Assembly: GCA_002423905.1 (NCBI GenBank)
Contig: DIVC01000045.1
Coordinates: 1 to 12,890, forward strand
Direction: 5' to 3'
Origin: Idiomarina sp. UBA6142
Lineage (GTDB): Bacteria > Pseudomonadota > Gammaproteobacteria > Enterobacterales > Alteromonadaceae
Length of the DNA: 12,890 nucleotides
A model generated the notes under the pieces. The model did not search any database. It saw only the letters and a program-made list of their open reading frames with translations, and was not told where the DNA came from. A program made the translations under genes and the position numbers. This document shows positions 1-6,842 of this stretch, piece by piece (position 1 is the first letter of the stretch; each line of letters begins with the position of its first letter).

Positions 1-90
1 GCTTTGAGTAATTTCGCCAGTAATCGCACCATAAATTACCGCCTCCAATGGCCGCTGCAAAAAGTCAAAAGTAAGCTAGACTATAGCTAA
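1..90 (+). CDS. C-terminal fragment of an unidentified protein (cut by window start)
   Basis: Frame 1 is open from the first base to a TAA at 88-90 and gives 29 residues, ending NYRLQWPLQKVKSKLDYS. The other two plus frames stop within the first ten bases, so this is the only plus-strand frame that could continue a gene from outside the window. The alternating polar and hydrophobic pattern (TINYRLQW) would suit a beta-strand, but 29 residues are too few to assign a family. It shares its strand with the RimK-like gene 123 nt downstream. The fragment could also be chance open frame. Confidence 0.35.
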   Translation, partial: ALSNFASNRTINYRLQWPLQKVKSKLDYS

Positions 91-212
91 TTAATAAAGA
101 ATAGCCCACATAGCCGTAACAGACTAAAAATTTACGTATTTTTTCATCCGCGCTGCTTGTATTGAAGGGCCACCGCAGTTGACAATGAGCATCTCTTAGC
201 AATGGAGTGGAC

Positions 213-1682
213 ATGCAAAACTCTGCACTGATTATTCTTGAAGACATTACTGATTGGCAGCCCTACTACCCCAGTCAGGCGACCGTTACCGCAAGTGAAT
301 ACTTACAACAACAACAGCAATCAGACGGCCCGCGAACTCAAATTTTGAACCTCTGTGGCGACTTAAGTTATTTGTCGACCGGCTATTACGTCAGCTTGCT
401 GGCCGAAGCACGCGGCCAACGGGTTATGCCATCGGTATCGACCATTAATGACCTGGCGAACTTCAGCCATTATCAACTGCTGCTTGCCAACACCGATAAG
501 CACTTAAACAAATTTTTAGCCGCTGCTGACACCAGCCAACCGCTGAAAGTTTTGATTTGTTTTGGTCAGAGTGAACATCCGCAACTGATCAATTTTGCTC
601 GGCAAATGTTTGACCGTTACCCTTGCCCGCTGATTTGGGTTGAGTTTGATTATCAGGGGCGGTGGTTTATCAATCGGCTCTATGTCGGTGATATGGGTGA
701 ATTGAATGATGCTCAGCAAACCTTTTTTGGTAACTCGCTCGATAACTTTAGTAAACGAGTTTGGCGCAAAGCCCGAGCACCGAAGGAATATCGCTACGAT
801 TTAGCCATTTTGCATGACCCCAACGAAGCGATTCCAACCAGTGATAAAAAGGCACTGCAGCGCTTTATGAAAGCCGCGCGAGATGCAGATATTGATGCTG
901 AATTGATCACCTCAGCCGACTACAATCGGCTGTTAGAATTTGACGCGCTATTTATCCGCGAAACGACACGCATCAATCATTACACCTACCACTTTGCCAA
1001 AAAGGCTGAAGCGAACGGTATGGTAGTGATTGACGCACCAGGTTCGATCTTACAATGTGCTAACAAAGTGTTTTTGAAGGAATTGCTGGATAAACACAAC
1101 ATTCCGACACCACGCACTGAGTTACTGCTCAATCAACAAGATATTGATTTTGCGAAGATTGGCCAGCGACTGGGCTATCCGGTGGTGTTGAAAATTCCAG
1201 ATGGTTCGTTTTCAATTGGTGTTGAAAAAGCCGAAAACGAAGCCGAGTTTCGGAAAGTTGCGGCTGAGTTGTTTGCTAAATCAACAATTTTACTGGCGCA
1301 GGAATTCGTCAAAACTGATTTTGATTGGCGTATTGGCGTCATTAATAATCGCCCGATCTATGCCTGTAAGTATTTGATGGCACGTAACCATTGGCAGATT
1401 TATAACCACGCCAGCGCTAGCAGTCGCGGCAAAACCGGTGGCTTCGAAACCGTGGGGCTTCACCAGGTACCGAAAGAAGTGGTTAAAACCGCGCTACAAG
1501 CCACCCGCCTGATTGGCGATGGTTTATACGGCGTTGACTTAAAGCTCACCCACAAGGGTCCGGTGATTATCGAAATCAACGATAATCCATCGATTGAATC
1601 GGGGGTTGAAGACTTGCTGATTGGTGACGAACTGTATCACATTATTATGCGTGACTTTGCCCGTCGTCTCGATGAAAAATAA
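213..1682 (+). CDS. RimK-like ATP-grasp ligase with N-terminal RLAN domain
   Basis: A 489-residue protein predicted to form an amide bond between an amino acid and a carboxylate of a peptide, protein or small metabolite, using ATP. Residues about 1-160 resemble the RLAN domain (RimK-like ATP-grasp N-terminal), and about 265-485 form the ATP-grasp catalytic fold. Visible landmarks are the nucleotide-binding segment VVLKIPDGSFSIGVEK (K327), the segment QEFVKTDFDWRIGV, and the metal-binding motif EINDNP (E454 to P459). At 489 residues it is much longer than E. coli RimK (about 300), because of the extra N-terminal part. The ATG at 213 is chosen because GGAG lies 5 nt upstream; an in-frame GTG at 207 would overlap that site. 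The stop codon overlaps the downstream GNAT start by 11 nt, so the two are probably translationally coupled. The family is clear but the substrate is unknown, and this should not be read as the ribosomal S6 modifier. Confidence 0.9.
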   Translation: MQNSALIILEDITDWQPYYPSQATVTASEYLQQQQQSDGPRTQILNLCGDLSYLSTGYYVSLLAEARGQRVMPSVSTINDLANFSHYQLLLANTDKHLNKFLAAADTSQPLKVLICFGQSEHPQLINFARQMFDRYPCPLIWVEFDYQGRWFINRLYVGDMGELNDAQQTFFGNSLDNFSKRVWRKARAPKEYRYDLAILHDPNEAIPTSDKKALQRFMKAARDADIDAELITSADYNRLLEFDALFIRETTRINHYTYHFAKKAEANGMVVIDAPGSILQCANKVFLKELLDKHNIPTPRTELLLNQQDIDFAKIGQRLGYPVVLKIPDGSFSIGVEKAENEAEFRKVAAELFAKSTILLAQEFVKTDFDWRIGVINNRPIYACKYLMARNHWQIYNHASASSRGKTGGFETVGLHQVPKEVVKTALQATRLIGDGLYGVDLKLTHKGPVIIEINDNPSIESGVEDLLIGDELYHIIMRDFARRLDEK

Positions 1683-2139
1683 CCTGAATGCTGTCATTCG
1701 GCCGGCCACGCTGGCCGATCTCTCGGCACTGGTAGCGCTTGAAGCCGCCACATTTGACTATAGTCAAATGGGTCGGGCTAATTTTCGCCGCCTGCTGCAA
1801 TCGCCCACGGCGCACTTTCATCTCGCTGAAGGTAGCGACCACACCCTGCTGGGCTATTATCTGCTGCTGACCCGCCGTAACAGCAAACGCTGGCGGTTGT
1901 ATTCTATTGCTACTAGCGCTCAAGCGCGTGGTTTGGGGTTAGGGCGAGCGTTACTTGAACATGCTATTGGATATGCACGTAGTCGCGGTGCCGGTGAGTT
2001 AAGTTTAGAGGTCAAAACCGATAACCAAGCTGCCATCGCACTTTATCAAGCACTTGATTTTGCCGTGGTCGATTTACTGCTCAACTATTATGATGACGAC
2101 CAACACAGTGATGGTTATCGCATGCGCGTAACGCTCTAG
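1672..2139 (+). CDS. GNAT-family N-acetyltransferase, partner of the RimK-like ligase
   Basis: A 155-residue single-domain GNAT protein that would transfer an acetyl group from acetyl-CoA to an amine. Motif A, the acetyl-CoA pyrophosphate loop, is seen as QARGLGLGR at residues 84-92. Motif B follows as NQAAIALYQALDF (118-130), giving a RimI-like layout. The ATG at 1672 lies inside the last codons of the ligase (11-nt overlap) with no good ribosome site of its own, so coupled translation is likely. A TTG at 1621 would add 17 residues but has no GNAT character. From memory, related RLAN-RimK loci often encode a longer GNAT protein carrying a C39-like peptidase domain. Here a stop follows directly after the acetyltransferase domain and no peptidase motif is present. 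The acceptor is unknown. Confidence 0.85.
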   Translation: MKNNLNAVIRPATLADLSALVALEAATFDYSQMGRANFRRLLQSPTAHFHLAEGSDHTLLGYYLLLTRRNSKRWRLYSIATSAQARGLGLGRALLEHAIGYARSRGAGELSLEVKTDNQAAIALYQALDFAVVDLLLNYYDDDQHSDGYRMRVTL

Positions 2140-2187
2140 CCGGGCTACAGAAACTAGTTACGAAGATCGGGGAAATCGGCACTTACT

Positions 2188-3234
2188 TTACCCATGAGCG
2201 CTGTACCAAACACGCTCGCCGCTATCGCGATAGCGCCCTATGAGCTGATCAATCGCCTCAACATCTAGGCTTAAACCGCGTTGCACGAGATAGTCGTCGT
2301 TATAAAGTTTTGATGCTGAACGCTCACCGAGATCACAAGCAAAAGTTACGATGGTTTTACCTGGGCCATGTAACAGCGCTGCTTGCAAAGCTGCGGCAAC
2401 GTTGAGCGCAGAACTGCTGCCAAGCACTAAGCCATCCTGTTCACGAACAAAGCGCGACAGCGTGATGAGATCTTGGTCGGGTAAATTAACTGCAGCATCA
2501 ACTTGGGCCATACGGAAATTCTCAACTAACCGCATGATGCCAATACCTTCGGTCATGGAGCTACCTTGCGAAGCATATTCACCGGTCTTTAGGTAACTAT
2601 AAATACCTGAGCCATCCGGATCAGCAAGCCAGATCTGACAGTCCGTCTTGCGTTCCTTTAGAAACTTAGAATTACCACCAATAGTGCCACCGGTACCTGC
2701 GACCGATACGAAAATATCCACCGCACCCTGGCTTTGTTGCCAAATTTCTGGGCCAGTATGTAAGTAATGAGCCCGCGCATTACTGGTATTTTCAAATTGA
2801 TTCGCCCACCAATAGTCGTCGCGTGATGCAGCTAGTCGTCGGGCGGTGTGGTAAAAGTGGTTTTGATCTTTAAAAGGTACCGGGTTGACCGTTTGCAGTT
2901 GAGCCCCATACAGGCTGATCATGCGCTGCTTTTCAGGACTTTGATCATTGGGCATAACCGCCAGCATATTCAAGCCAAGGCTTTTTGCCACCAATGCGAG
3001 ACCTATACCGGTATTACCCGCGGTACCCTCGACCACCGTCATGCCCGGCTGTAATTCGCCGCTAGCAAAGGCATCTTCAATCATTTGCAGCGCTGCTCGG
3101 TCTTTAATAGAACCACCGGGATTCTGCGATTCTAACTTGAGCCAAATTTCACAGCCGCTGAGCTTGGACAACGACCGTAACAACAACATATCGGTTTGAC
3201 CAATCAACTCTGTAGGCCTTTTCACCTGACGCAT
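2188..3234 (-). CDS. PLP-dependent cysteine synthase family enzyme
   Basis: A 348-residue fold-type II PLP enzyme, most likely converting O-acetylserine and sulfide to cysteine in the cytoplasm. The Schiff-base lysine is K44 in GGSIKDR. The substrate loop is EGTAGNTGIGLA (69-80), and the PLP phosphate loop is AGTGGTIGG (179-187). Serines of the GSSS motif (272-275) would contact the pyridine nitrogen. It is longer than typical CysK or CysM because of a C-terminal extension after about residue 305. The TAGNTG form of the loop and the tail (LYNDDYLVQRGL) recall fungal mitochondrial-type (Mcy1-like) cysteine synthases and their bacterial relatives rather than CysK; this is recollection, not a search. 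The start has AGG about 7 nt upstream. The gene lies 20 nt behind the RcsF-like gene on the same strand, so co-transcription is likely. Cystathionine beta-synthase activity is an alternative. Confidence 0.88.
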   Translation of the reverse strand: MRQVKRPTELIGQTDMLLLRSLSKLSGCEIWLKLESQNPGGSIKDRAALQMIEDAFASGELQPGMTVVEGTAGNTGIGLALVAKSLGLNMLAVMPNDQSPEKQRMISLYGAQLQTVNPVPFKDQNHFYHTARRLAASRDDYWWANQFENTSNARAHYLHTGPEIWQQSQGAVDIFVSVAGTGGTIGGNSKFLKERKTDCQIWLADPDGSGIYSYLKTGEYASQGSSMTEGIGIMRLVENFRMAQVDAAVNLPDQDLITLSRFVREQDGLVLGSSSALNVAAALQAALLHGPGKTIVTFACDLGERSASKLYNDDYLVQRGLSLDVEAIDQLIGRYRDSGERVWYSAHG

Positions 3235-3254
3235 AGCTACCTCGTTACGACTAT

Positions 3255-3629
3255 TTATCGGAGCGGTTGTTGTTGGTGGGCATCGCCACGACAGACCCAG
3301 CTGGCTCTGCAGTCATTGCTCGACGCTTGTTGACATTGCTTGAGAATGACTCGATTGGCGCCCAGCTGAGCTGCCGCCAGCTTAAGCTTTAATAACGCTT
3401 CGGCTTGACTTGGTTGAGCCTGAAACCGTGTCCTTTGACAAGATTCACCGACGACTTCACCTAATGAGGTATGGCTGACATCGGTGCGTGAGAGTTCATA
3501 CGGCCGCATAAATTCCACAGTTTCGAGCTGCTGTTGTTCAATGGAGCTAAATGGCGCCTCTACCGAACTGGCGCAGCCGCCGAGCATAACCGCTAGCACA
3601 GCTGTGAAAAACCCGATGTTGCGTGTCAT
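3255..3629 (-). CDS. rcsF: RcsF-like outer-membrane lipoprotein
   Basis: A 124-residue lipoprotein resembling RcsF, the outer-membrane sensor that signals envelope damage to the Rcs phosphorelay. The signal peptide ends in a lipobox LGGC with Cys19 lipidated. The next residues (Ala, Ser) are not Asp, which favours the outer membrane. The C-terminal domain contains LGEVVGESCQ (56-65), close to E. coli LGEVSGDSCQ. It also has four cysteines at 64, 99, 107 and 113. Their gaps (35, 8, 6) nearly equal those I recall for E. coli RcsF (35, 9, 6), where they form two disulfides. The segment between lipid anchor and domain is Gln/Glu-rich and lacks the proline-rich linker of E. coli RcsF. The ATG at 3629 is preferred over an upstream in-frame start at 3668 because GGAG lies 6 nt before it and the signal peptide begins there. 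Rcs partners are not in the window, so the signalling role is inferred. Confidence 0.8.
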   Translation of the reverse strand: MTRNIGFFTAVLAVMLGGCASSVEAPFSSIEQQQLETVEFMRPYELSRTDVSHTSLGEVVGESCQRTRFQAQPSQAEALLKLKLAAAQLGANRVILKQCQQASSNDCRASWVCRGDAHQQQPLR

Positions 3630-3664
3630 ACCGAACTCCAGAGCACCAAGATATCTAGCTGCTA

Positions 3665-3694
3665 ACATTACCGACTTGATCGCCCTATTGTCCA
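3665..3694 (-). promoter_or_regulatory. Weak candidate promoter for the rcsF-like/cysteine synthase unit
   Basis: On the minus strand TGGACA (3689-3694) is followed after 18 nt by TAATGT (3665-3670), about 36 nt before the rcsF-like ATG. The -35 matches five of six consensus bases, but the -10 matches only three, so the call is tentative. Confidence 0.25.
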
Positions 3695-3770
3695 GTCACA
3701 TTCGCTATAAGCTATAACCGATCAGTGAGTTGCAAGGCTCGCCGACCTGAATGTACCGCGCCTGCACCGG

Positions 3771-4832
3771 TCATGACGACTGCTGCTGGTTAAAATCAGT
3801 CATGAAAATCTGCCAACTAGCCATAAATAACGCGGCAACTAAGGGCCCTATCACAAAGCCGTGAATGCCGAATAGCGATATGCCACCGATGGTTGAAAAC
3901 AGCACGACATAATCCGGTAATTTAGTATCGCGGCCGACCAAGAGCGGCCGCAGTACGTTGTCCGCCAAGCCAATAACCAAGGCGCCATAAGCCATTAAAA
4001 TCGTACCGCTGATCCAGGCTCCGGTGGCAAATAAATAGAGACTTACGGGTAACCAAATCAAGGCCGCACCAACGGCTGGGATCAAGGACAGAATAGCCAT
4101 CACCACACCCCATAAAAATGGTCCTGGAATGTCTAATATCCAGAAAATAAAACCACCTAAGGCACCTTGCACCAGTGCAACCACCAAATTTCCTTTTACC
4201 GTAGCACGAGTTACCTCAGAGAATTTTTGTAATAAAGCGCGTTCGCGTTGATCTCCTAGTGGCAAGGCTTGCACAATCAAATCTTGTAACTTATCGCCAT
4301 CACGGAGTAAGAAAAACGCCAAATAAAGCATCAGTGCCAAACTAATTAAAAAGCCAAAGGTATTTTGCCCGATAACTAACGTCTCGCGCGCCATAAATCC
4401 GCTCACGCTCTTCACTACAGCCGTGAGGTCATCGCGTATTGATTCGCCGCTGATGCCAAACTCAAGCATGGCACGATCAATGATCGGAAACGCATCGCGT
4501 AAACGCTGTAACACTTGGCGCGGATCAAACTCACCAGAGTCAAGCCGTTGGTAAAACTGCATGCCTTCTTGAATGAAAGCGGAACTGATAAACGCCACCG
4601 GTACCACCACGACCACCATACACAGTAATAAGGTGATCAGCGCGACACTATTCGGGTAGCCAGGGAGTCGTTGCTGCAACCACTGCTGTAAGGGTGCGAA
4701 GATGACCACTATGGCGCAGGCCCAAAAAATAGCGCCCCAAAATGGCCATAAAATAGCGCCAAAGGCTAAGCTCACTGCTGCTAGAAACATTAAAAATGCA
4801 CGCCGTTCCAATTGTTCACGCTGCGCTGACAT
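3771..4832 (-). CDS. AI-2E family transporter (UPF0118/PerM-like permease)
   Basis: A 353-residue inner-membrane protein of the AI-2E exporter (PF01594) family, whose members are proposed to export small signals, ions or other solutes. Two hydrophobic helices lie near the N terminus (about 12-50) and another at about 62-87. A long soluble stretch (about 88-150) follows, and then several helices from about 155 to 345. Family-like segments include LMLYLAFFLLRDGDKL and LADNVLRPLLVGRDTKLPDYVVLFSTIGG, the latter near the C-terminal third. The start is supported by AGGA 6 nt upstream. The gene is divergent from the Mpo1-like gene with only 68 nt between their starts. No terminator is obvious between its stop and the rcsF-like gene 141 nt on. 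The family is confident. Autoinducer-2 export is not shown, since several members have other roles. Confidence 0.9.
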   Translation of the reverse strand: MSAQREQLERRAFLMFLAAVSLAFGAILWPFWGAIFWACAIVVIFAPLQQWLQQRLPGYPNSVALITLLLCMVVVVVPVAFISSAFIQEGMQFYQRLDSGEFDPRQVLQRLRDAFPIIDRAMLEFGISGESIRDDLTAVVKSVSGFMARETLVIGQNTFGFLISLALMLYLAFFLLRDGDKLQDLIVQALPLGDQRERALLQKFSEVTRATVKGNLVVALVQGALGGFIFWILDIPGPFLWGVVMAILSLIPAVGAALIWLPVSLYLFATGAWISGTILMAYGALVIGLADNVLRPLLVGRDTKLPDYVVLFSTIGGISLFGIHGFVIGPLVAALFMASWQIFMTDFNQQQSS

Positions 4833-4900
4833 GGTCTATCCTTGTACTGATTCGAATAACCTGATAAATAATGGCTACATTCAACCACAGGAGCTTAGTT

Positions 4901-5392
4901 ATGAAAACTATTACTGATCATCTCGCCCAGTATGCGGCTTACCATCGCGACCGCCGCAATATTGCAACACATCTGGTCGGCATTCCTATGATCGTGGTTG
5001 CCTTAATGATTTTATTATCACGACCGAGTTTTATACTAGCAGAGCTGGTGCTGTCTCCGGCAACTATCGTTGCGGTTATCGCGACACTGTTCTATCTGAA
5101 ATTAGATGGCTTGCTCGGTATTTTGATGGGTTTGTTACTCGCTGTTTGTGTTTATGCAGGGCAGCAGGTAGCCCTACTCTCAACTGCTGAGTGGCTGGCA
5201 TGGGGCATTGGCATGTTTGTGGTTGGCTGGGTATTTCAGTTCATCGGTCACTACTTTGAAGGGAAAAAGCCAGCCTTTGTGGATGACATTATGGGGCTAG
5301 CGATTGGGCCTTTGTTTGTGGTTGCTGAAGTGGTGTTTATGCTAGGCTTGAAAAAACAGCTACACGCCGATATTGAGTCGCGCTTTGCCTAA
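4901..5392 (+). CDS. Mpo1-like (DUF962/YGL010w-type) membrane protein
   Basis: A 163-residue integral membrane protein of the DUF962 family, named for yeast Mpo1, an iron-dependent dioxygenase acting in alpha-oxidation of 2-hydroxy fatty acids. The N-terminal motif YAAYHRDRRNIATHLVGIPM (residues 11-30) holds H15 and H24. A second motif, GHYFEGKKPA (116-125), holds H117 and E120. These histidines are the expected iron ligands by analogy. Hydrophobic helices occupy about 25-40, 44-66, 70-95, 97-116 and 131-150. The ATG at 4901 has GGAG 7 nt upstream; an in-frame ATG at 4871 lacks one and adds ten non-family residues. A weak promoter (TTGTAC 4842-4847, AT-rich -10 near 4865-4872) sits in the divergent gap. 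It converges on the peroxidase gene. The bacterial substrate is unknown. Confidence 0.85.
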   Translation: MKTITDHLAQYAAYHRDRRNIATHLVGIPMIVVALMILLSRPSFILAELVLSPATIVAVIATLFYLKLDGLLGILMGLLLAVCVYAGQQVALLSTAEWLAWGIGMFVVGWVFQFIGHYFEGKKPAFVDDIMGLAIGPLFVVAEVVFMLGLKKQLHADIESRFA

Positions 5393-5400
5393 CTCACGAA

Positions 5401-5422
5401 GCAGCGCACCATGGTGCGCTGC
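5401..5422. terminator. Perfect 22-bp palindrome between convergent genes
   Basis: An uninterrupted 11-bp inverted repeat, with half-site GCAGCGCACCA, sits between the stop of the Mpo1-like gene (8 nt away) and the stop of the peroxidase gene (20 nt away). A transcript from either strand could fold into a very GC-rich hairpin. Neither side has a U-tract, so a standard intrinsic terminator is not fully met. It may be a 3'-end stabiliser, or a protein site, since it is an exact palindrome with no loop. Confidence 0.55.
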
Positions 5423-5442
5423 CGCGTATTAAACCTCAACGC

Positions 5443-6438
5443 TTAATGAAACGGCTGCGGTCGCGGAGTCGAGTTCACCGAGGCAGGAAGCAGTGGCAAG
5501 GTCATTTGTGGTCGCTCACCGGTCAGTGACAACATAAATGCTACCAGCGCTTCCACCTCGTGATCGGTAAAGTTACGACCCAATTGTAAGCGCCCCATAA
5601 TTAACGTCGCTTCTTCAAGAGTCTCTGCAGCACCATCATGAAAGTAGGGATAGGTTAATTCGACATTACGCAAGGTTGGGACCTTGAACACAAAGCGATC
5701 CATTTCTTCACCGGTAACATCAAACCGCCCTTGTGCTGGAGAATCAGATAAGTACGCTTCAACCAGACCCATTTTTTGAAACGACTTGCCGCCTAAAGCT
5801 TCACCATAGTGACACGCAAGACAGCCTGATACTTTAAATATCTGATAGCCCTCGAGCTCTAATGCGGTCAAGGCATTATCATCCCCTTTAAGCCATTGGT
5901 CAAAACGATCATTCGGGGTTACCAAGGTTTCTTCAAAGGCTGCAATGGCATCGGTAATATCGGCAAGCGTTACCGTATTTGTTTTAAAAACCTGCTCAAA
6001 TTGAGTCACATAGCCCGGTATTGATTGAATTACATCTACTGCAAGGGTATGTGGCATAGCCATTTCAACATTCGCAGCAATTGGACCAGCAGCTTGTTCT
6101 GCTAAGTCAATGGCTCGGCCATCCCAAAACTGCGCAATGGATAAACTTGAATTAAATACGGTGGGCGAATTGACCGGACCAGCCTGCCATTTATGCCCAA
6201 TTGAGGTCTTCAGATTATCAGTACCACCAAAGGATAGATTGTGGCAGGTATTACACGAAATAATTCCAGACATCGATAAGCGCGGATCAAAAAATAGCTG
6301 TTTGCCGAGTTCAACTTTAGCAGGATCTTCAATCACAGCGTTAGGGATAACATCCACAGGCTCATTACGAACTTTTTGTGCCATCGCATGAGGTACTAGT
6401 AAGGCTAATAGAATCAATACGATCAATAATTTTTTCAT
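5443..6438 (-). CDS. ccp: Periplasmic di-heme cytochrome c peroxidase
   Basis: A 331-residue bacterial cytochrome c peroxidase that would reduce hydrogen peroxide to water in the periplasm with electrons from small c-type cytochromes. The signal peptide (MKKLLIVLILLALLVPHAMA) ends at AMA-Q, with cleavage near residue 20. Two heme-binding CxxCH motifs are visible: CNTCH (62-66) for the peroxidatic heme and CLACH (205-209) for the electron-transfer heme. H81 in SIGHKW lies where the sixth ligand of the peroxidatic heme is expected. The characteristic FKVPTLRNVELTYPYFHDG segment follows near residue 255. Length is normal for the family. The ribosome site is weak (GAG about 10 nt upstream). A perfect FNR-type site and a promoter lie upstream, so induction at low oxygen is likely. 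MauG-like function is an unlikely alternative. Confidence 0.95.
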   Translation of the reverse strand: MKKLLIVLILLALLVPHAMAQKVRNEPVDVIPNAVIEDPAKVELGKQLFFDPRLSMSGIISCNTCHNLSFGGTDNLKTSIGHKWQAGPVNSPTVFNSSLSIAQFWDGRAIDLAEQAAGPIAANVEMAMPHTLAVDVIQSIPGYVTQFEQVFKTNTVTLADITDAIAAFEETLVTPNDRFDQWLKGDDNALTALELEGYQIFKVSGCLACHYGEALGGKSFQKMGLVEAYLSDSPAQGRFDVTGEEMDRFVFKVPTLRNVELTYPYFHDGAAETLEEATLIMGRLQLGRNFTDHEVEALVAFMLSLTGERPQMTLPLLPASVNSTPRPQPFH

Positions 6439-6473
6439 AAGGCAATACTCACAGATGCAGCTTCATTCCAATT

Positions 6474-6502
6474 AGCATACATTCTTATTTCGTATTTGTC
6501 TA
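6474..6502 (-). promoter_or_regulatory. Promoter of the cytochrome c peroxidase gene
   Basis: On the minus strand TAGACA (6497-6502) and TATGCT (6474-6479) are separated by 17 nt, matching five and four of six consensus bases. The predicted start near 6467 leaves a leader of about 29 nt. The FNR-type site is centred roughly 60 nt upstream of that start, which fits class I activation. Confidence 0.55.
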
Positions 6503-6519
6503 AAATAAGACATTCATCA

Positions 6520-6533
6520 TTGATAAAAATCAA
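6520..6533. promoter_or_regulatory. Perfect FNR/Anr-type binding site
   Basis: TTGATAAAAATCAA is an exact match to the FNR consensus TTGAT-N4-ATCAA. It lies 82 nt before the peroxidase ATG and 9 nt beyond the stop codon of the small membrane protein gene. Bacterial cytochrome c peroxidases are known FNR/Anr targets, so oxygen-dependent control of this gene is the natural reading. Confidence 0.75.
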
Positions 6534-6542
6534 TAAACACCG

Positions 6543-6785
6543 CTACGGCCACTTCGCTTGCTTATTCACTTTATGCTCATGTTCCATAAGTACTAAGGTC
6601 AAATAGATCTTAGTCGGCAATGATAAAACAATGCCTATGGCGCTGCAGGCTGCTCCGATAATAAAGCCGCGATAATCGCCGGATGTGCTGGTGAAGGTAT
6701 AAATAAGCACGATATGTCCAACCACAATCAGGCTAACGCCAACGAGCATGATGATACGTAGCCAGAATACCTGTTTAGTGGCCAT
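6543..6785 (-). CDS. Small two-helix membrane protein of unknown function
   Basis: An 80-residue protein I do not recognise. Two hydrophobic segments (about 9-31 and 41-66) flank a short polar turn containing TSTSGDYRG, and the tail is charged (MEHEHKVNKQAKWP). It is probably an inner-membrane hairpin. Several helix positions are Gly or Ala (GAACSAIG), which would allow tight packing. The ATG at 6785 is chosen because AGGAG lies 8 nt upstream; an in-frame GTG at 6794 would abut that site. It lies 57 nt downstream of the TonB-dependent receptor on the same strand, with a strong terminator in between, so it depends on read-through or an unseen promoter. No functional link to the receptor is shown. 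Confidence 0.6.
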   Translation of the reverse strand: MATKQVFWLRIIMLVGVSLIVVGHIVLIYTFTSTSGDYRGFIIGAACSAIGIVLSLPTKIYLTLVLMEHEHKVNKQAKWP

Positions 6786-6800
6786 GGGCCGCACTCCTAT

Positions 6801-6826
6801 AAAAAAAGCGCCCGAAGGCGCTTTTT
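6801..6826 (-). terminator. Rho-independent terminator of the TonB-dependent receptor
   Basis: Read on the minus strand, a GCGCC stem closes on a UUCG tetraloop with GGCGC and is followed by seven U residues (6801-6807). A-tracts on the other side extend the pairing to about 10 bp. It starts 17 nt beyond the receptor stop. The flanking A/T tracts would also let it act in the plus direction. Confidence 0.9.
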
Positions 6827-6842
6827 AAAAACCGCTTTCAAC

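Noticed and set aside
179..184. Perfect TTGACA before the RimK-like gene
   Set aside because: A -10 at the correct spacing would fall on the ribosome site and start codon region (about 202-207), and no TATAAT-like sequence is there.
65..247. Minus-strand 60-residue open frame over the region before the RimK-like gene
   Set aside because: No ribosome site, no recognisable features, and it overlaps the start of a well-supported gene on the other strand.
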